A stretch of DNA of 64,000 nt from Closterium sp. NIES-65 (taxonomy: Eukaryota > Streptophyta > Zygnematophyceae > Desmidiales > Closteriaceae), in NCBI GenBank assembly GCA_948144175.1, contig CANXME010002575.1, positions 62,001 to 126,000 of the forward strand. The letters run 5' to 3'. The notes below the pieces were generated by a model. It saw only the letters and a list, made by a program, of their open reading frames with translations, was not told where the DNA came from and made no database searches. This document shows positions 45,381 through 58,550 of this stretch, in pieces. A program made the position numbers and the translations under genes. Numbering within the stretch: position 1 is the first letter of the stretch; every line of letters starts with the position of its first letter.

Positions 45381-48300
45381 TAGGCCCTCATTCTTGCACT
45401 TTTACACATGCTAGAGTCTTGTTCTTGCAAGTTTGCACACGCTAGGCCCTTTTTCTTGCAATTTTTCACTCGCTAGGCCCTTGTTCTTGCTAGTTTGCAC
45501 ACGATAGGCCCTTGTTCTTGCATTTTTGCACATGCTAGGCCCTTCTTCTTGCAATTTTGGCACACGCTAGGCCCTTGTTCTTGAAATTTTGCACTCGCTA
45601 TGCCCTTGTTCTTGCAATTTTGCACACGCTAGGCTCTTGTTATTTTGCACATGCTAGGCCCTTGTTCTTGCTATTTTGCACTCGTTAGGCCCTTGTTTTT
45701 GCAATTTTGCACACGCTAGGCGCTTGTTCATGCAATTTTTCGCTATGCCCTTGTTCTTGCAATTTCTCACACGCTAGGCCCTTGTTATTGCTATTTCGCG
45801 AACGCTAGGCCCTTGTTATTGCTATTTCGCGAACGCTAGGCCCTTGTTTTTTATTTTGTGCACACGCTAGGCCCTTGCTCTTGCTATTTTGCACTCGCTA
45901 GGCCATTGTTATTGCAATTTTGCACACGCTAGGCCCTTGTTCTTGCAATTTTGCACACGCTAGGCTCTTGTTCGTGCAATATTGCACTCGCTATGCCCTT
46001 GTTCTTGCTATTTTGCACACGCTAGGCCCTTGTTCTTGCCATTTTGCACACTTGCAATTTTGCACACGCTAGGCCCTTGTTCTTGCTATTTTGCACTTGC
46101 TATGCCCTTATTCTTGCAATTTTGCACACGCTAGGCCCTTGTTCTTGAAAGTTTGCATGCGCTAGGCCCTTGTTCTTGCAATTTTGCACTCGCTAGGCCC
46201 TTGTTCTTGCAATTTTGCACACACTAGGCCCTTGTTCTTGCTATTTTCCACACGCAAAGCCCTTGTTTCTGAAATTTTGCACACGCTAGGCCCTTGCTCT
46301 TGCTATTTTGCACTCGCTAGGCCCTTGTTCTTGCAATTTTGCACACGCTAGGCCCTTGTTCTCGCTGTTTTGCACACGCTATGCTCTTGTTCTTGCAATT
46401 TTTTTCACGCTAGGCCCTTGTTCTTGCAAGTTTGCACACACTAGGCCCTTTTTGTTGCTGTTTTGCACACGCTAGGCCCTTGTTCTTGCAATTTTGCACT
46501 CGCTATGCCCTTATTCTTGCAATTTTGCACACGCTAGGCCCTTGTTCTTGCTATTTTGGACACGCTAGGCCGTTGTTCTTGCTATTTTGCATACGCTAGG
46601 CTCTTGTTCTTGCTATTTTGCACACGCTAGGCCCTTGTTCTTGCAATTTTGCACACGCTAGGCCCTTTTTCTTGCAATTTTGCACACACTAGGCCCTTGT
46701 TCTTGCTATTTTGCACACGCTATGCCCTTGTTCTTTTTATTTTGCACACGCTAGGCCCTTGTTCTTGCAATTTTGCATACGCTAGACCCTTGTTCTTGAT
46801 ATTTTGCACACGCTAGGCCCTTATTCTTGCCATTTTGCACATACTAGGCCCTTGTTCTTGCAATTTTGCACACGCTAGGCCCTTGTTCTTGCAATTTTAC
46901 ACACGCTAGGCCCTTGTTCTTGCAATTTTGCACTCGCTATGCCCTTGTTATTGCTATTTTGCACACGCTAGGCCCTTGTTCTTGCTATTTTGCACTCGCT
47001 AGGCCCTTGTTCTTGCAATTTTGCACACGCTAGGCCCTTGTTCTTGCAAGTTTGCACACGCTAGGCCCTTGTTCTTGCAATTTTGCACTCGCTATGCTCT
47101 TGTTCTTGCAAGTGTGCACACGCTAGGCCCTTGTTCTTGCAATTTTGCACACGCTATGACCTTGTTCTTGCAATTTTGCACACGTTAGGCCCTTGTTTTT
47201 GGAATTTAGCACACGCTAGGCTCTTGTTCTTGCAATTTTGCACACGCTAGGCCCTTGTTCTTGCAATTTTGCACACGCTAGGCCCTTGTTCTTGCAATTT
47301 TACACACGCTAGGCCCTTGTTCTTGCAATTTTGCACTCGCTATGCCCTTGTTATTGCTATTTTGCACACGCTAGGCCCTTGTTCTTGCTATTTTGCACTC
47401 GCTAGGACCTTGTTCTTGCAATTTTGCACACGCTAGGCCCTTGTTCTTGTAAGTTTGCATACGCTAGGCCCTTGTTCTTGCAATTTTGCACTCGCTATGC
47501 CCTTGTTCTTGCAATTTTGCACACGCTAGGCCCTCATTCTTGCACTTTTGCACACGCTAGACCCTTGTTCTTGCATGTTTGCATGCGCTAGGCCCTTTTT
47601 CTTGCAATTTTTCACTCGCTAGGCCCTTGTTCTTGCTATTTTGCACACAATTGGCCCTTGTTCTTGCAAATTTGCACACGCTAGGCCCTTGTTCTTGCAT
47701 TTTTGCACTCGCTAGGCCCTTGTTCTTTCAATTTTGCACATGCTAGGCCCTTGTTCTTGCAATTTTGGCACACGCTAGGCCCTTGTTCTTGAAATTTTGC
47801 ACACGCTATGCCCTTGTTCTTGCAATTTTGCACACGCTAGGCTCTTGTTATTTTGCGGATGCTAGGCCCTTGTTCTTGCTATTTTGCACTCGTTAGGCCC
47901 TTGTTGATGGAATTTTGCACACGTTAGGCCCTTGTTCTTGCAATTTTGCATTCGCTACGCCCTTGTTCTTGCAATTTTGCACACGCTAGGCCCTTGTTAT
48001 TGCTATTTTGCGAACGCTTGGCCCTTGTTCTTGCTATTTCGCAAACGCTAGGCCCTTGTTCTTGATTTTTTGCACACGATAGGCCCTTGTGCTTGCAATT
48101 TTGCACTCGCTAGGCCCTTGTTCTTGCAATTTTGCACACGCTAGGCGCTTGTTCTTGAAATTGTGCACACGCTAGGCCCTTGTTCTTGCAATTTTGCACA
48201 CGCTAGGCCCTTGTTCTTTATATTTTGCACATGCTAGGCTCTTTTTCTTTTTATTTTGCACACACTAGGCCCTTGTTCTTGCTATTTTGCACCACTATGC

Positions 48301-50682
48301 CATTGTTCTTTTTCTTTTGCACACGTTAGGCCCTTGTTCTTGCAATTTTGCACACGCTAGACCCTTGTTCTTTTTATTTTGCACACGCTAGGCCCTTGTT
48401 CTTGCCATTTTGCACATACTAGGCCCTTGTTCTTGCAGTTTTGCACACGCTAGGCCCTTGTTCTTGCTATTTTGCTAACGCTAGGCCCTTGTTCTTGATT
48501 TTTTGCACACGCTAGGCCCTTGCTCTTGCAATTTTGCACTCGCAAGGCCCTTGTTCTTGCAATTCTGCACACGCTAGACCCTTGTTCTTTCTATTTTGCA
48601 CACCCTAGGCCCTTCTTCTTTTTATTTTGCACACGCTAGGCCCTTGTTCTTCTTTATTTTGCACACGCTAGGCCCTTGTTCTTGCTATTTTGCACACGCT
48701 ATGCCCTTGTTCTTTTTATTTTGCACACGCTAGGCCCTTGTTCTTGCAATTTTGCATTCACTAGACCCTTGTTCTTGCTATTTTGCACATGCTAGGCCCT
48801 TGTTCTTGCCATTTTGCACATACTAGGCCCTTGTTCTTGCAATTTTGCACACGCTAGGCCCTTGTTCTCGCTATTTCGCGAACGCTAGGCCCTTGTTCTT
48901 GATTTCTTTCACACGGTAGGCCTTTGCTCTTGCTATTTTGCACTCGCTAGGCCCTTGTTCTTGCAGTCTTGCACACGCTAGGCCCTTGTTCTTGCAATTT
49001 TGCACATGCTAGGCCCTTGTTCTTGCAATTTTGCACACGCTAGGCCCTTGTTCTTGCAATTTTGCACACGCTAGGCCCTTGTTCTTGCAATTTTGCACAC
49101 GCTAGGCCCTTGTTCTTGCAATTTTGCACACGCTAGGCCCTTGTTCTTGCTATTTTGCACACACTAGGCCCTTGTTATTGCTATTTTGCACATGCTAGGC
49201 CCTTGTTCTTGCTTTTTTGCACACTCTAGGCCCTTGTTCTTGCAATTTTGCACACGCTAGGCCCTTGTTCTTGCTATTTTGCAAACGCTAGGCCCTTGTT
49301 CTTGATTTTTTGCACACGCTAGGCCCTTGCTCCTGCAATTTTGCACTCGCTAGGCCCTTGTTCTTGCAATTCTGCACACGTTAGACCCTTGTTCCTTCTA
49401 TTTTGCACACGCTAGGCCCTTGTTCTTTTTATTTTGCACACGCTAGGCCCTTGTTCTTTTTATTTTGCACACGCTAGGCCCTTGTTCTTGCTATTTTGCA
49501 CATGCTATGCCCTTGTTCTTTTTTTTTTGCACACACTAGGCCCTTGTTTTTGCAATTTTGCACACGCTAGGCCCTTGTTCTTGCAATTTTGCACATACTA
49601 GGACCTTTTTCTTGCAATTTTGCATACGCTAGGCCCTTGTTCTTGCTATTTTGCACACGCTAGGTCCTTATTTTTGAAATTTTCCACACGCTAGGCCCTT
49701 GTTCTTGTAATTCTGCACACGCTAGGCCCTTGTTCTTGCAATTTTGCACTCGCTAGGCCCTTGTTCTTGCAATTTTGCACATGCTAGGCCCTTGTTCTTG
49801 CAATTATGCATACGCTATGCCCTTGTTCTTGCAATTTTTTACACGCTATGCCCTTGTTCTTGCTATTTTTCGCACGCTAGGCCCTTGTTACTGAAACTTT
49901 GCACACGCTACCCCCTTGTTTTTGCTATTTTACACTCGCTATGCCCTTGTTCTTGCAATTTTGCACATGTTAGGCCCTTGTTCTTGCTATTTTGCACACG
50001 CTATGCCCTTGTTCTTGCAATTTTGCACACGCTAGGCCCTTGTTCTTGCAAGTTTGCACACGCTAGGCCCTTTTTCTTGCTATTTTGCACATGCTAGGCG
50101 CTCGTTCTTGCAATTTTGCACTCGCTATGCCCTTGTTCTTGCTATTTTGGACACGCTAGGCCCTTATTCTTGCCATTTTGCACACATTAGGCCCTTGTTC
50201 TAGCAATTTTGCACACGCTAGGCCCTTGTTCTTGCTATTTTGCACTCGCTAGGCCCTTGTTCTTGCAATTTTGCACACGCTAGGCCCTTGTTCCTGCAAT
50301 TTTGCACTCGCTATGCCCTTGTTCTTGCAATTTTGCACACGCTAGGCCCTTGTTATTCCTACTTGCACACGCTAGGCCCTTTTACTTGCAATTTTGCCCA
50401 TGCTAGGCACTTGTTCTTGCAATTTTGCACACGCTAGGCCCTTGTTCTTGCTATTTTGCACACGCTAGGCTCTTGTTCTTGCAATTTTGCACACGCTATG
50501 CCCTTGTTATTGCTATTTTGCACACGCTAGGCCCTTGTTCTTGCTATTTTGCACACGCTAGGCCCTTGTTTTTGCAATTTTGCACACGCTAGGCCCTTGT
50601 TCTTGCAAGTTTGCACACGCTAGGCCCTTGTTCTTGCAATTTTGCACTCGCTATGCCCTTGTTATTGCAATTTTGCACACGC
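45381..50682 (+). repeat. 31-bp array super-repeat, copy 2 (5302 bp)
   Basis: Markers in order: 45381 (CCCTCATTC), about 45820, 46049, about 46262, about 46360, 47197, 48291, 48964, 49592 and 50355. Offsets to copy 1 step through 6110, 6048, 5986, 6414 and 6383 bp. Every step is near a multiple of 31, so the copies differ mainly by loss or gain of whole monomers. Confidence 0.8.
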
Positions 50683-52469
50683 TAGGCCCTCATTCTTGCA
50701 CTTTTGCACATGCTAGACTCTTGTTCTTGCAAGTTTGCACACGCTAGGCCCTTGTTCTTGCTAGTTTGCACACGATAGGCCCTTTTTCTCACAAATTTGC
50801 ACATGCTAGGCCCTTGTTCTTGCATTTTTGCACTCGCTAGGCCCTTGTTATTTCAATTTTGCACACACTAGGCCCTCGTTCTTGCAATTTTTGCACACGC
50901 TAGGCCCTTGTTCTTGAAATTTTGCACTCGCTATGCCATTGTTCTTGCAATTTTGCACACGCTAGGCTCTTGTTATTTTGCACATGCTAGGCCCTTGTTC
51001 TTGCTATTTTGCACTCGTTAGGCCCTTGTTTTTGCAATTTTGCACACGCTAGGCGCTTGTTCTTGCAATTTTTCGCTATGCCCTTGTTCTTGCAATTTCT
51101 CACACGCTAGGCCCTTGTTATTGCTATTTCGCGAACGCTAGGCCCTTGTTATTGCTATTTCGCGAAAGCTAGGCCCTTGTTTTTGATTTTGTGCACACGC
51201 TAGGCCCTTGCTCTTGCTATTTTGCACTCGCTAGGCCCTTGTTCTTGCAATTTTGCACACGCTAGGCCCTTGTTGTCGCTGTTTTGCACACGCTATGCTC
51301 TTGTTCTTGCAATATTTTTCACGCTAGGCCCTTGTTCTTGCAAGTTTGCACACACTAGGCATTTTTTCTTGCTATTTTGCACACGCTAGGCCCTTGTTCT
51401 TGCAATTTTGCACTCGCTATGCCCTTGTTCTTGCAATTTTACACACACAGGCCCTTGTTCTTGCTATTTTGCACACGCTAGGCCGTTGTTCTTGCTATTT
51501 TGCATATGCTAGGCCCTTGTTCTTGCTATTTTGCACACGCTAGGCCCTTGTTCTGTTTATTTTGCACACGCTAGGCCCTTGTTCTTGCAATTTTGCACAC
51601 GCTAGGCCCTTGTTCTTGCAATTTTGCACACACTAGGCCCTTGTTCTTGCTATTTTGCACACGCTATGCCCTTGTTCTTTTTATTTTGCACACGCTAGGC
51701 CCTTGCTCTTGCACTTTTGCACACGCTAGACCCTTGTTCTTGATATTTTGCACACGCTAGGCCCTTGTTCTTGCAATTTTGCACACGCTAGGCCCTTGTT
51801 CTTGCAATTTTGCACTCGCTATGCCCTTGTTCTTGCAATTTTACACACGCTAGGCCCTCATTCTTGCTATTTTGCACTCGCTAGGCCCTTGCTCTTGCAA
51901 TTTTGCACTCGCTATGCCCTTGTTCTTGCAAGTTTGCACACGCTAGGCCCTTGTTCTTGCAATTTTGCACTCGCTATGCCCTTATTCTTGCAATTTTGCA
52001 CACGCTAGGCCCTTGTTCTTGCAAGTTTGCACACGCTAGTCTCTTGTTCTTGCAATTTTGCACTCGCTATGCCCTTGTTATTGCTATTTTGCACATGCTA
52101 GGCCCTTGTTCTTGCTGATTTGCACTTGCTAGGACCTTGTTCTTGCAATTTTGCACACGCTAGGCCCTTGTTCTTGCAAGTTTGCACACGCTAGGCCCTT
52201 GTTCTTGCAATTTTGCACTCGCTATGCCCTTGTTCTTGCAATTTTGCACACGCTAGGCCCTCATTCTTGCACTTTTGCACACGCTAGACCCTTGTTCTTG
52301 CAAGTTTGCACGCGCTAGGCCCTTGTTCTTGCTGATTTGCACTCGCTAGGACCTTGTTCTTGCAATTTTGCACACGCTAGGCCCTTGCTCTTGCAATTTT
52401 GCACACGCTAGACCCTTGTTCTTGATATTTTGCACACGCTAGGCCCTTGTTCTTGCAATTTTGCACACG

Positions 52470-55065
52470 CTAGGCCCTTGTTCTTGCAATTTTGCACTCG
52501 CTATGCCCTTGTTCTTGCAATTTTGCACACGCTAGGCCCTCATTCTTGCTATTTTCCACTCGCTAGGCCCTTGTTCTTGCAATTTTGCACTCGCTATGCC
52601 CTTGTTCTTGCAAGTTTGCACACGCTAGGCCCTTGTTCTTGCAATTTTGCACTCGCTATGCCCTTGTTCTTGCAATTTTGTACACGTTAGGCCCTTGTTT
52701 TTGGAATTTAGCACACGCTAGGCTCTTGTTCTTGCAATTTTGCACACGCTAGGCCCTTGTTCTTGCAAGTTTGCACACGCTAGTCTCTTGTTCTTGCAAT
52801 TTTGCACTCGCTATGCCCTTGTTATTGCTATTTTGCACACGCTAGGCCCTTGTTCTTGCTATTTTGCACTCGCTAGGACCTTGTTCTTGCAATTTTGCAC
52901 ACGCTAGGCCCTTGTTCTTGCAAGTTTGCACACGCTAGGCCCTTGTTCTTGCAATTTTGCACTCGCTATGCCCTTGTTCTTGCAATTTTGCACACGCTAG
53001 GCCCTCATTCTTGCACTTTTGCACACGCTAGACCCTTGTTCTTGCAAGTTTGCACGCGCTAGGCCCTTTTTCTTGCAATTTTTCACTCGCTAGGCCCTTG
53101 TTCTTGCTATTTTGCACACGATAGGCCCTTGTTCTTGCAAATTTGCACACGCTAGGCCCTTGTTCTTGCATTTTTGCACTCGCTAGGCCCTTGTTCTTTA
53201 TATTGCTAGGCCCTTGTTCTTGCAATTTTGGCACACGCTAGGCCCTTGTTCTTGAAATTTTGCACACGCTATGCCCTTGTTCTTGCAATTTTGCACACGC
53301 TAGGCTCTTGTTATTTTGCAGATGCTAGGCCCTTGTTCTTGCTATTTTGCACTCGCTATGCCCTTATTCTTGCAATTTTGCACACGCTAGGCCCTTGTTC
53401 TTGAAAGTTTGCATGCGCTAGGCCCTTGTTCTTGCAATTTTGCACTCGCTAGGCCCTTGTTCTTGCAATTTTGCACATGCTAGGCCCTTGTTCTTGCAAT
53501 TTTGCACACACTAGGCCCTTGTTCTTGCTATTTTGCACACGCAAAGCCCTTGTTTCTGAAATTTTGCACACGCTAGGCCCTTGTTCTTGCTATTTTGCAC
53601 TCGCTAGGCCCTTGTTCTTGCAATTTTGCACACGCTAGGCCCTTGTTCTCGCTGTTTTGCACACGCTATGCTCTTGTTCTTGCAATTGTTTTCACGCTAG
53701 GCCCTTGTTCTTGCAAGTTTGCACACACTAGGCCCTTTTTCTTGCTATTTTGCATACGCTAGGCCCTTGTTCTTGCAATTTTGCACTCGCTATGCCCTTG
53801 TTCTTGCAATTTTGCACACGCTAGGCCCTCATTCTTGCTATTTTGCACTCGCTAGGCCCTTGTTCTTGCAATTTTGCACTCGCTATGCCCTTGTTCTTGC
53901 AAGTTTGCACACGCTAGGCCCTTGTTCTTGCAATTTTGCACTCGCTATGCCCTTGTTCTTGCAATTTTGCACACGTTAGGCCCTTGTTTTTGGAATTTAG
54001 CACACGCTAGGCTCTTGTTCTTGCAATTTTGCACACGCTAGGCCCTTGTTCTTGCAAGTTTGCACACGCTAGTCTCTTGTTCTTGCAATTTTGCACTCGC
54101 TATGCCCTTGTTATTGCTATTTTGCACACGCTAGGCCCTTGTTCTTGCTATTTTGCACTCGCTAGGACCTTGTTCTTGCAATTTTGCACACGCTAGGCCC
54201 TTGTTCTTGCAAGTTTGCACACGCTAGGCCCTTGTTCTTGCAATTTTGCACTCGCTATGCCCTTGTTCTTGCAATTTTGCACACGCTAGGCCCTCATTCT
54301 TGCACTTTTGCACACGCTAGACCCTTGTTCTTGCAAGTTTGCACGCGCTAGGCCCTTATTCTTGCAATTTTTCACTCGCTAGGCCCTTGTTCTTGCTATT
54401 TTGCACACGATAGGCCCTTGTTCTTGCAAATTTGCACAAGCTAGGCCCTTGTTCTTGCATTTTTGCACTCGCTAGGCCCTTGTTCTTTATATTGCTAGGC
54501 CCTTGTTCTTGCAATTTTGGCACACGCTAGGCCCTTGTTCTTGAAATTTTGCACACGCTATGCCCTTGTTCTTGCAATTTTGCACACGCTAGGCTCTTGT
54601 TATTTTGCAGATGCTAGGCCCTTGTTCTTGCTATTTTGCACTCGCTATGCCCTTATTCTTGCAATTTTGCACACGCTAGGCCCTTGTTCTTGAAAGTTTG
54701 CATGCGCTAGGCCCTTGTTCTTGCAATTTTGCACTCGCTAGGCCCTTGTTCTTGCAATTTTGCACATGCTAGGCCCTTGTTCTTGCAATTTTGCACACAC
54801 TAGGCCCTTGTTCTTGCTATTTTGCACACGCAAAGCCCTTGTTTCTGAAATTTTGCACACGCTAGGCCCTTGTTCTTGCTATTTTGCACTCGCTAGGCCC
54901 TTGTTCTTGCAATTTTGCACACGCTAGGCCCTTGTTCTCGCTGTTTTGCACACGCTATGCTCTTGTTCTTGCAATTGTTTTCACGCTAGGCCCTTGTTCT
55001 TGCAAGTTTGCACACACTAGGCCCTTTTTCTTGCTATTTTGCACACGCTAGGCCCTTTTTCTTGC
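52470..55065 (+). repeat. Near-identical 1289-bp tandem duplication
   Basis: TTTTGGAATTTAGC at 52699 and 53988 and TGTTTCTGAA at 53551 and 54840 are each exactly 1289 bp apart. Sequence between them is almost identical. The differences I noticed were single bases, for example TTTTCCACT against TTTTGCACT, CCCTTTTTC against CCCTTATTC, and GCACACGC against GCACAAGC. 1289 is not a multiple of 31 because the unit contains several shortened monomers (TTCTTTATATTGCTAGG and the 25-bp GCAGATGC unit), which also serve as internal landmarks. This is among the youngest amplifications in the window. Confidence 0.9.
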
Positions 55066-55329
55066 AATTTTGCACTCGCTATGCCCTTGTTTTTGCAATT
55101 TTACACACGCTAGGCCCTTGTTCTTGCTATTTTGCACACGCTAGGCCGTTGTTCTTGCTATTTTGCATATGCTAGGCCCTTGTTCTTGCTATTTTGCACA
55201 CGCTAGGCCCTTGTTCTGATTATTTTGCACACGCTAGGCCCTTGTTCTTGCAATTTTGCACACGCTAGGCCCTTGTTCTTGCAATTTTGCACACACTAGG
55301 CCCTTGTTCTTGCTATTTTGCACACGCTA

Positions 55330-57960
55330 TGCCCTTGTTCTTTTTATTTTGCACACGTTAGGCCCTTGCTCTTGCAATTTTGCACACGCTAGACCCTTGT
55401 TCTTGATATTTTGCACACGCTAGGCCCTTATTCTTGCAATTTTGCACATACTAGGCCCTTGTTCTTGCAATTTTGCACACGCTAGGCCCTTGTTCTTGCA
55501 ATTTTGCACACGCTAGGCCCTTGTTCTTGCAATTTTGCACTCGCTATGCCCTTGTTATTGCTATTTTGCACACGCTAGGCCCTTGTTCTTGCTATTTTGC
55601 ACTCGCTAGGCCCTTGTTCTTGCAATTTTGCACACGCTAGGCCCTTGTTCTTGCAAGTTTGCACGCGCTAGGCCCTTGTTCTTGCAATTTTGCACTCGCT
55701 ATGCCCTTGTTCTTGCAAGTTTGCACACGCTAGGCCCTTGTTCTTGCAATTTTGCACTCGCTATGCCCTTGTTCTTGCAATTTTGCACACGTTAGGCCCT
55801 TGTTTTTGGAATTTAGCACACGCTAGGCTCTTGTTCTTGCAATTTTGCACACGCTAGGCCCTTGTTCTTGCAAGTTTGCACACGCTAGGCTCTTGTTCTT
55901 GCAATTTTGCACTCGCTATGCCCTTGTTATTGCTATTTTGCACACGCTAGGCCCTTGTTCTTGCAATTTTGCACTCGCTATGCCCTTGTTCTTGCAATTT
56001 TACACACGCTAGGCCCTTGTTCTTGCTATTTTGCACACGCTAGGCCGTTGTTCTTGCTATTTTGCATATGCTAGGCCCTTGTTCTTGCTATTTTGCACAC
56101 GCTAGGCCCTTGTTCTGTTTATTTTGCACACGCTAGGCCCTTGTTCTTGCAATTTTGCACACGCTAGGCCTTTGTTCTTGCAATTTTGCACACACTAGGC
56201 CCTTGTTCTTGCTATTTTGCACACGCTATGCCCTTGTTCTTTTTATTTTGCACACGCTAGGCCCTTGCTCTTGCAATTTTGCACACGCTAGACCCTTATT
56301 CTTGATATTTTGCACACGCTAGGCCCTTATTCTTGCCATTTTGCACATACTAGGCCCTTGTTCTTGCAATTTTGCACACGCTAGGCCCTTGTTCTTGCAA
56401 TTTTGCACACGCTATGCCCTTGTTCTTGCAATTTTGCACTGGCTATGCCCTTGTTATTGCTATTTTGCACACGCTAGGCCCTTGTTCTTTCTATTTTGCA
56501 CTCGCTAGGCCCTTGTTCTTGCAATTTTGCACACGCTAGGCCCTTGTTCTTGCAAGTTTGCACACGCTAGGCCCTTGTTCTTGCAATTTTGCACACGCTA
56601 TGCCCTTGTTCTTGCAATTTTGCACTCGCTATGCCCTTTTTCTTGCTATTTTGCACACGCTATGCCCTTGTTCTTTTTATTTTGCACACGTTAGGCCCTT
56701 GCTCTTGCAATTTTGCACACGCTAGACCCTTGTTCTTGATATTTTGCACACGCTAGGCCCTTATTCTTGCAATTTTGCACATACTAGGCCCTTGTTCTTG
56801 CAATTTTGCACACGCTAGGCCCTTGTTCTTGCAATTTTGCACACGCTAGGCCCTTGTTCTTGCAATTTTGCACTCGCTATGCCCTTGTTATTGCAATTTT
56901 GCACACGCTAGGCCCTTGTTCTTGCAAGTTTGCACACGCTAGGCCCTTGTTCTTGCAATTTTGCACTCGCTATGCCCTTGTTCTTGCAAGTTTGCACACG
57001 CTAGGCCCTTGTTCTTGCAATTTTGCACTCGCTATGCCCTTGTTCTTGCAATTTTGCACACGTTAGGCCCTTGTTTTTGGAATTTAGCACACGCTAGGCT
57101 CTTGTTCTTGCAATTTTGCACACGCTAGGCCCTTGTTCTTGCAAGTTTGCACACGCTAGGCTCTTGTTCTTGCAATTTTGCACTCGCTATGCCCTTGTTA
57201 TTGCTATTTTGCACACGCTAGGCCCTTGTTCTTGCAATTTTGCACTCGCTATGCCCTTGTTCTTGCAATTTTACACACGCTAGGCCCTTGTTCTTGCTAT
57301 TTTGCACACGCTAGGCCGTTGTTCTTGCTATTTTGCATATGCTAGGCCCTTGTTCTTGCTATTTTGCACACGCTAGGCCCTTGTTCTGTTTATTTTGCAC
57401 ACGCTAGGCCCTTGTTCTTGCTATTTTGCACACGCTATGCCCTTGTTCTTTTTATTTTGCACACGCTAGGCCCTTGCTCTTGCAATTTTGCACACGCTAG
57501 ACCCTTATTCTTGATATTTTGCACACGCTAGGCCCTTATTCTTGCCATTTTGCACATACTAGGCCCTTGTTCTTGCAATTTTGCACACGCTAGGCCCTTG
57601 TTCTTGCAATTTTGCACACGCTATGCCCTTGTTCTTGCAATTTTGCACTCGCTATGCCCTTGTTATTGCTATTTTGCACACGCTAGGCCCTTGTTCTTGC
57701 TATTTTGCACTCGCTAGGCCCTTGTTCTTGCAATTTTGCACACGCTAGGCCCTTGTTCTTGCAAGTTTGCACACGCTAGGCCCTTGTTCTTGCAACTTTG
57801 CACTCGCTATGCCCTTGTTCTTGCAATTTTGCACACGCTAGGCCTTTGTTCTTGCAATTTTGCGCTCGCTATGCCCTTGTTCTTGCAATTTTGCACACGT
57901 TAGGCCCTTGTTTTTGGAATTTAGCACACGCTAGGCTCTTGTTCTTGCAAATTTTGCACA
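55330..57960 (+). repeat. Tandem higher-order block (about 1.3 kb) with two-monomer indels
   Basis: TCTTGATATTTTGCACACG at 55401 recurs at 56734 (1333 bp), while TTTTGGAATTTAGC at 55804 recurs at 57075 (1271 bp). The 62-bp difference maps to two consecutive monomers present at about 55560-55620 and missing from the second copy. A further 62-bp pair (the GGCCTTTG and CACACACTAGG units, about 56150-56210) is missing from the second copy near 57415. Confidence 0.8.
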
Positions 57961-58550
57961 CGCTAGGCCCTTGTTCTTGCAAGTTTGCACACGCTACGCT
58001 CTTGTTCTTGCAATTTTACACTCGCTATGCCCTTGTTATTGCTATTTTGCACACGCTAGGCCCTTGTTCTTGCTATTTTGCACTCGCTAGGACCTTGTTC
58101 TTGCAATTTTGCACACGCTAGGCCCTTGTTCTTGCAAGTTTGCACACGCTAGGCCCTTGTTCTTGCAATTTTGCACTCGCTATGCCCTTGTTCTTGCAAT
58201 TTTGCACACGCTAGTCCCTCATTCTTGCACTTTTGCACACGCTAGACCCTTGTTCTTGCAAGTTTGCACGTGCTAGGCCCTTTTTCTTGCAATTTTTCAC
58301 TCGCTAGGCCCTTGTTCTTGCAAATTTGCACACGCTAGGCCCTTGTTCTTGCATTTTTGCACTCGCTAGGCCCTTGTTCTTTCAATTTTGCACATGCTAG
58401 GCCCTTGTTCTTGCAATTTTGGCACACGCTAGGCCCTTGTTCTTGAAATTTTGCACACGCTATGCCCTTGTTCTTGCAATTTTGCACACGCTAGGCTCTT
58501 GTTATTTTGCAGATGCTAGGCCCTTGTTCTTGCTATTTTGCACTCGTTAG
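57000..58550 (+). repeat. Segment duplicated at 60650-62210
   Basis: Shared rare units: TGCAACTTTGC at 57791 and 61458, GCGCTCGCTATG following it, TTTTGGAATTTAGC at 57912 and 61579, and TAGTCCCTCATTC at 58212 and 61878. The offset is 3605 bp at the left (57075 to 60680) and 3666-3667 bp after a two-monomer deletion in this copy near 57415. Homology stops at GCACTCGTTAGGCCC (about 58545 and 62212), where the two continue into different flanks. Confidence 0.85.

Larger units (their letters stand above)
50683..58211 (+). repeat. 31-bp array super-repeat, copy 3, expanded by internal duplications
   Basis: The copy opens with the same CCCTCATTC unit preceded by the same TTATTGCAATTTTG unit as copy 2. 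It then passes the GCGAAAGC unit near 51155. It jumps to the CGCTGTTTTG unit near 51270, so the fused CACACTTGCA unit and the GTTTCTGAAATT unit are missing: several hundred bp deleted relative to copies 1 and 2. From about 52470 the order is overwritten by repeated local duplications listed separately. Confidence 0.7.
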
